Positions 62,315-64,000 of a stretch of 64,000 bases of DNA are shown here, in pieces. A program made the position numbers and the translations under genes. The notes under the pieces are model-generated. The model was not told the DNA's origin. It ran no database searches and saw only the letters and a program-made list of their open reading frames with translations. The stretch is taken from assembly GCA_000597885.1 (NCBI GenBank), contig CP004371.1, positions 1,054,001-1,118,000 of the forward strand. Reading direction: 5' to 3'. Source of the stretch: Flammeovirgaceae bacterium 311. GTDB lineage: Bacteria; Bacteroidota; Bacteroidia; Cytophagales; Cyclobacteriaceae. How positions within the stretch are numbered: the stretch's first letter is position 1; each line of letters begins with the position of its first letter.

Positions 62315-63916
62315 TTGAGACAGTTCGCCCATCTTTTTGCACAGCTCGATCAAACGAACAAAACCAACGCCAAGCTTGCCATCCTGAAGGAATACCTGGC
62401 ACAGGCGCCTCCAAAAGATATTTTGTGGGCACTGGCGCTGTTTACAGGTAAACGCCCCAGAAGACCTGTAAACAGCAACCTGCTACGCTACTGGGCAGCA
62501 GAGGCGGCAAGCCTGCCACTCTGGCTGTTTGAAGAAAGCTACCATGTGGTGGGAGACCTTTCCGAAACCATTGCACTCCTGTTGCCGCCCCCAGAGCAAC
62601 AGCATGCAGAGTCCCTGGCCTACTGGATGGACTTTCTGAAAAAGCTGCACCCACTGGAAGAAGCTGATAAAAAAGCTGCCATTCTCGAAGCCTGGAATGG
62701 GATGGAAAGGGGCGAACAATTTGTTTTTAACAAGCTGATGTCTGGTTCTTTTCGGATTGGCATCAGCCAAAACCTGATGGTACGGGCAATAGCAGAGGTC
62801 CGTGAGATGGATCCTGCCGTGGCTGCTCACCGCCTGATGGGCAACTGGGAACCAGATACTGTTGATTTTGAAGATCTCTTCGGCGAAGAAGATGCCACAG
62901 ACCGCTTAAGCAGACCCTACCCTTTTTACCTGGCCCACGCCCTGGAGGCAGCGCCCGATAGCTTGGGTGAACCCCGGGAGTGGCAGGCCGAATGGAAATG
63001 GGATGGCATCCGTTCGCAGCTGATCAACCGGCAGGGAGAGCTCTTTATCTGGTCGCGTGGCGAAGAGCTGGTCACGGATAAATACCCCGAGTTGGCAGCC
63101 CTGCAGCAGTACCTGCCTTACGACTGTGTAGTAGACGGAGAGATATTACCGGTAAAAGACGGTGCCGTTATGCCATTTGCAGCTCTGCAAACCCGCATTG
63201 GCCGTAAAACGGTGAGCCGTAAACAATTAATCGATACCCCTGTAAAAATCTATGCCTACGACCTGCTCGAGCTGGAGGGAGAAGACATCCGGCAATGGCC
63301 GCTGGAGAAACGCCGGCAGGCCCTGGAGCAGCTGGTAAAGCAAACCAGACAGCCAACGCTGCTGGAGCTTTCGGCTGTGATTGATTTTGAGGATTGGGAG
63401 CAATTAGTCCAGGCCCGTAATGACAGTCGCTCCCTGATGGCCGAAGGGCTTATGCTGAAAAGAAAAGATTCTGCTTTTGGAGTTGGCCGCAAGCGGGGCG
63501 ACTGGTGGAAATGGAAAATAGAACCGCTTACCATTGACGGGGTGCTGGTTTACGCTCAGAAAGGCAGCGGCCGCAGGGCCGATCTGTATACTGATTATAC
63601 CTTCGCCGTTTGGGATGAAGATGAAAAGCAGCTGGTACCCTTTGCAAAAGCCTATTCGGGTTTAAGCGATGCTGAAATCCGACGGGTAGATAATTTTGTA
63701 AAAAGAAATACAAAGGAGCGTTTCGGGCCCGTACGCACTGTGAATCCGGAGCTGGTTTTTGAAATAGCTTTCGAAGGCATTCAGCAAAGCAATCGCCATA
63801 AATCAGGTGTAGCCATTCGCTTCCCCAGAATATTACGCTGGCGGCACGATAAAAAACCTGCAGATGCCAATACACTGAAAGATTTGCAGGAAATGTTAAC
63901 AGTTTACGGCAGCTGA
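62315..63916 (+). CDS. ATP-dependent DNA ligase
   Basis: The product has 533 residues from TTG 62315 (MRQFAHLFAQLDQTNKTNAK); no ATG fits. The adenylated Lys is in AEWKWDGIRSQ (about residue 227), followed by FIWSRGEELVTDKYPELA, DGEILPV, EGLMLKRKDS and the C-terminal KWKIEPLTIDGVLVYAQ, then an OB fold. N-terminal helical DNA-binding domain at 1-190. It belongs to the ligase type that accompanies the metallo-beta-lactamase exonuclease and a DEXH helicase in DNA damage repair. Confidence 0.94.
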   Translation: MRQFAHLFAQLDQTNKTNAKLAILKEYLAQAPPKDILWALALFTGKRPRRPVNSNLLRYWAAEAASLPLWLFEESYHVVGDLSETIALLLPPPEQQHAESLAYWMDFLKKLHPLEEADKKAAILEAWNGMERGEQFVFNKLMSGSFRIGISQNLMVRAIAEVREMDPAVAAHRLMGNWEPDTVDFEDLFGEEDATDRLSRPYPFYLAHALEAAPDSLGEPREWQAEWKWDGIRSQLINRQGELFIWSRGEELVTDKYPELAALQQYLPYDCVVDGEILPVKDGAVMPFAALQTRIGRKTVSRKQLIDTPVKIYAYDLLELEGEDIRQWPLEKRRQALEQLVKQTRQPTLLELSAVIDFEDWEQLVQARNDSRSLMAEGLMLKRKDSAFGVGRKRGDWWKWKIEPLTIDGVLVYAQKGSGRRADLYTDYTFAVWDEDEKQLVPFAKAYSGLSDAEIRRVDNFVKRNTKERFGPVRTVNPELVFEIAFEGIQQSNRHKSGVAIRFPRILRWRHDKKPADANTLKDLQEMLTVYGS

Positions 63917-63933
63917 TACCACTAAGGAAAACC

Positions 63934-64000
63934 TTGAAAGCCAAAATTCACAGCAATAGCACACCTGATCTGTCTGCAGCACAAACCTGGTTCAGGAGCC
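63934..64000 (+). CDS. Probable start of ligase-associated DEXH helicase (partial)
   Basis: From TTG 63934, behind AAGGAAA, an open frame (KAKIHSNSTPDLSAAQTWF) runs to the window edge. AAQTWFRS resembles the WF-containing beginning of ligase-associated helicases. Position directly after the ligase gene is the main support. Confidence 0.45.
   Translation, partial: MKAKIHSNSTPDLSAAQTWFRS

Overview
The window comes from a Bacteroidota chromosome, most likely Cytophagales. The evidence is a hybrid two-component system of the HTCS type, a SufBCDSE/T cluster with a bacilliredoxin, -7 boxes of the form TAnnTTTG, A-rich start regions without Shine-Dalgarno motifs, and a ligase/exonuclease DNA-repair gene set. 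I cannot name the genus.

Positions 1-29112 hold an integron-like gene-cassette array. It has 31 attC-type sites of about 120 bp. Thirty share the arms AACGTCCATTGAATAAAG and TGCTTTATTCTGTTGTT, and one is divergent. They delimit 31 complete cassettes and one partial cassette at the left edge. In all 27 coding cassettes the gene lies on the minus strand and the attC is at its 3' end. Each cassette starts with GTT plus a private core (for example GTTGGTAGCC) and ends with the exact inverted copy (GGCTACCAAC), as expected of excisable circles. The cargo is mostly small lipoproteins, secreted and membrane proteins and orphans, plus a GNAT acetyltransferase, an ankyrin-repeat protein and a ParE-type toxin-antitoxin pair. 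Four related cassettes have no convincing gene. Four identical IS1182-family copies all sit in the same ACGT of an attC. An IS5-family element is present twice within a 3.5-kb duplicated segment whose copies start 5733 bp apart.

Positions 29113-30660 encode the probable cassette recombinase. It is a 515-residue tyrosine recombinase with a complete catalytic set and an IntI-like SPLD tail. It lacks the insertion that defines IntI and carries about 190 extra N-terminal residues built from two similar modules. It reads in the same direction as the array. Its stop codon TAG supplies the G of the G^TT boundary of the first cassette, so the primary insertion site appears to lie in the recombinase stop codon. 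A divergent zinc-ribbon gene and a 13-bp inverted repeat lie upstream.

Positions 31.4-64 kb are ordinary chromosome. In order they hold an HTCS regulator, an SLC13-type transporter with an Rrf2 regulator, a DEAD-box helicase, a small P-loop kinase, an FkbM methyltransferase, a dienoyl-CoA reductase-like SDR, two OmpA-domain lipoproteins, a Gfo/Idh/MocA oxidoreductase, a PNPOx-like protein and an acyl-CoA ligase. A tRNA-like RNA follows, then an Lrp/AsnC regulator, sufB-C-D-S-E-T with a bacilliredoxin, a QueD/PTPS-like gene with folE, a flavin reductase-like gene, a ligase-associated exonuclease, a K+-dependent-type membrane pyrophosphatase, an ATP-dependent DNA ligase and the probable start of the partner helicase. 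Hairpin terminators punctuate this part.
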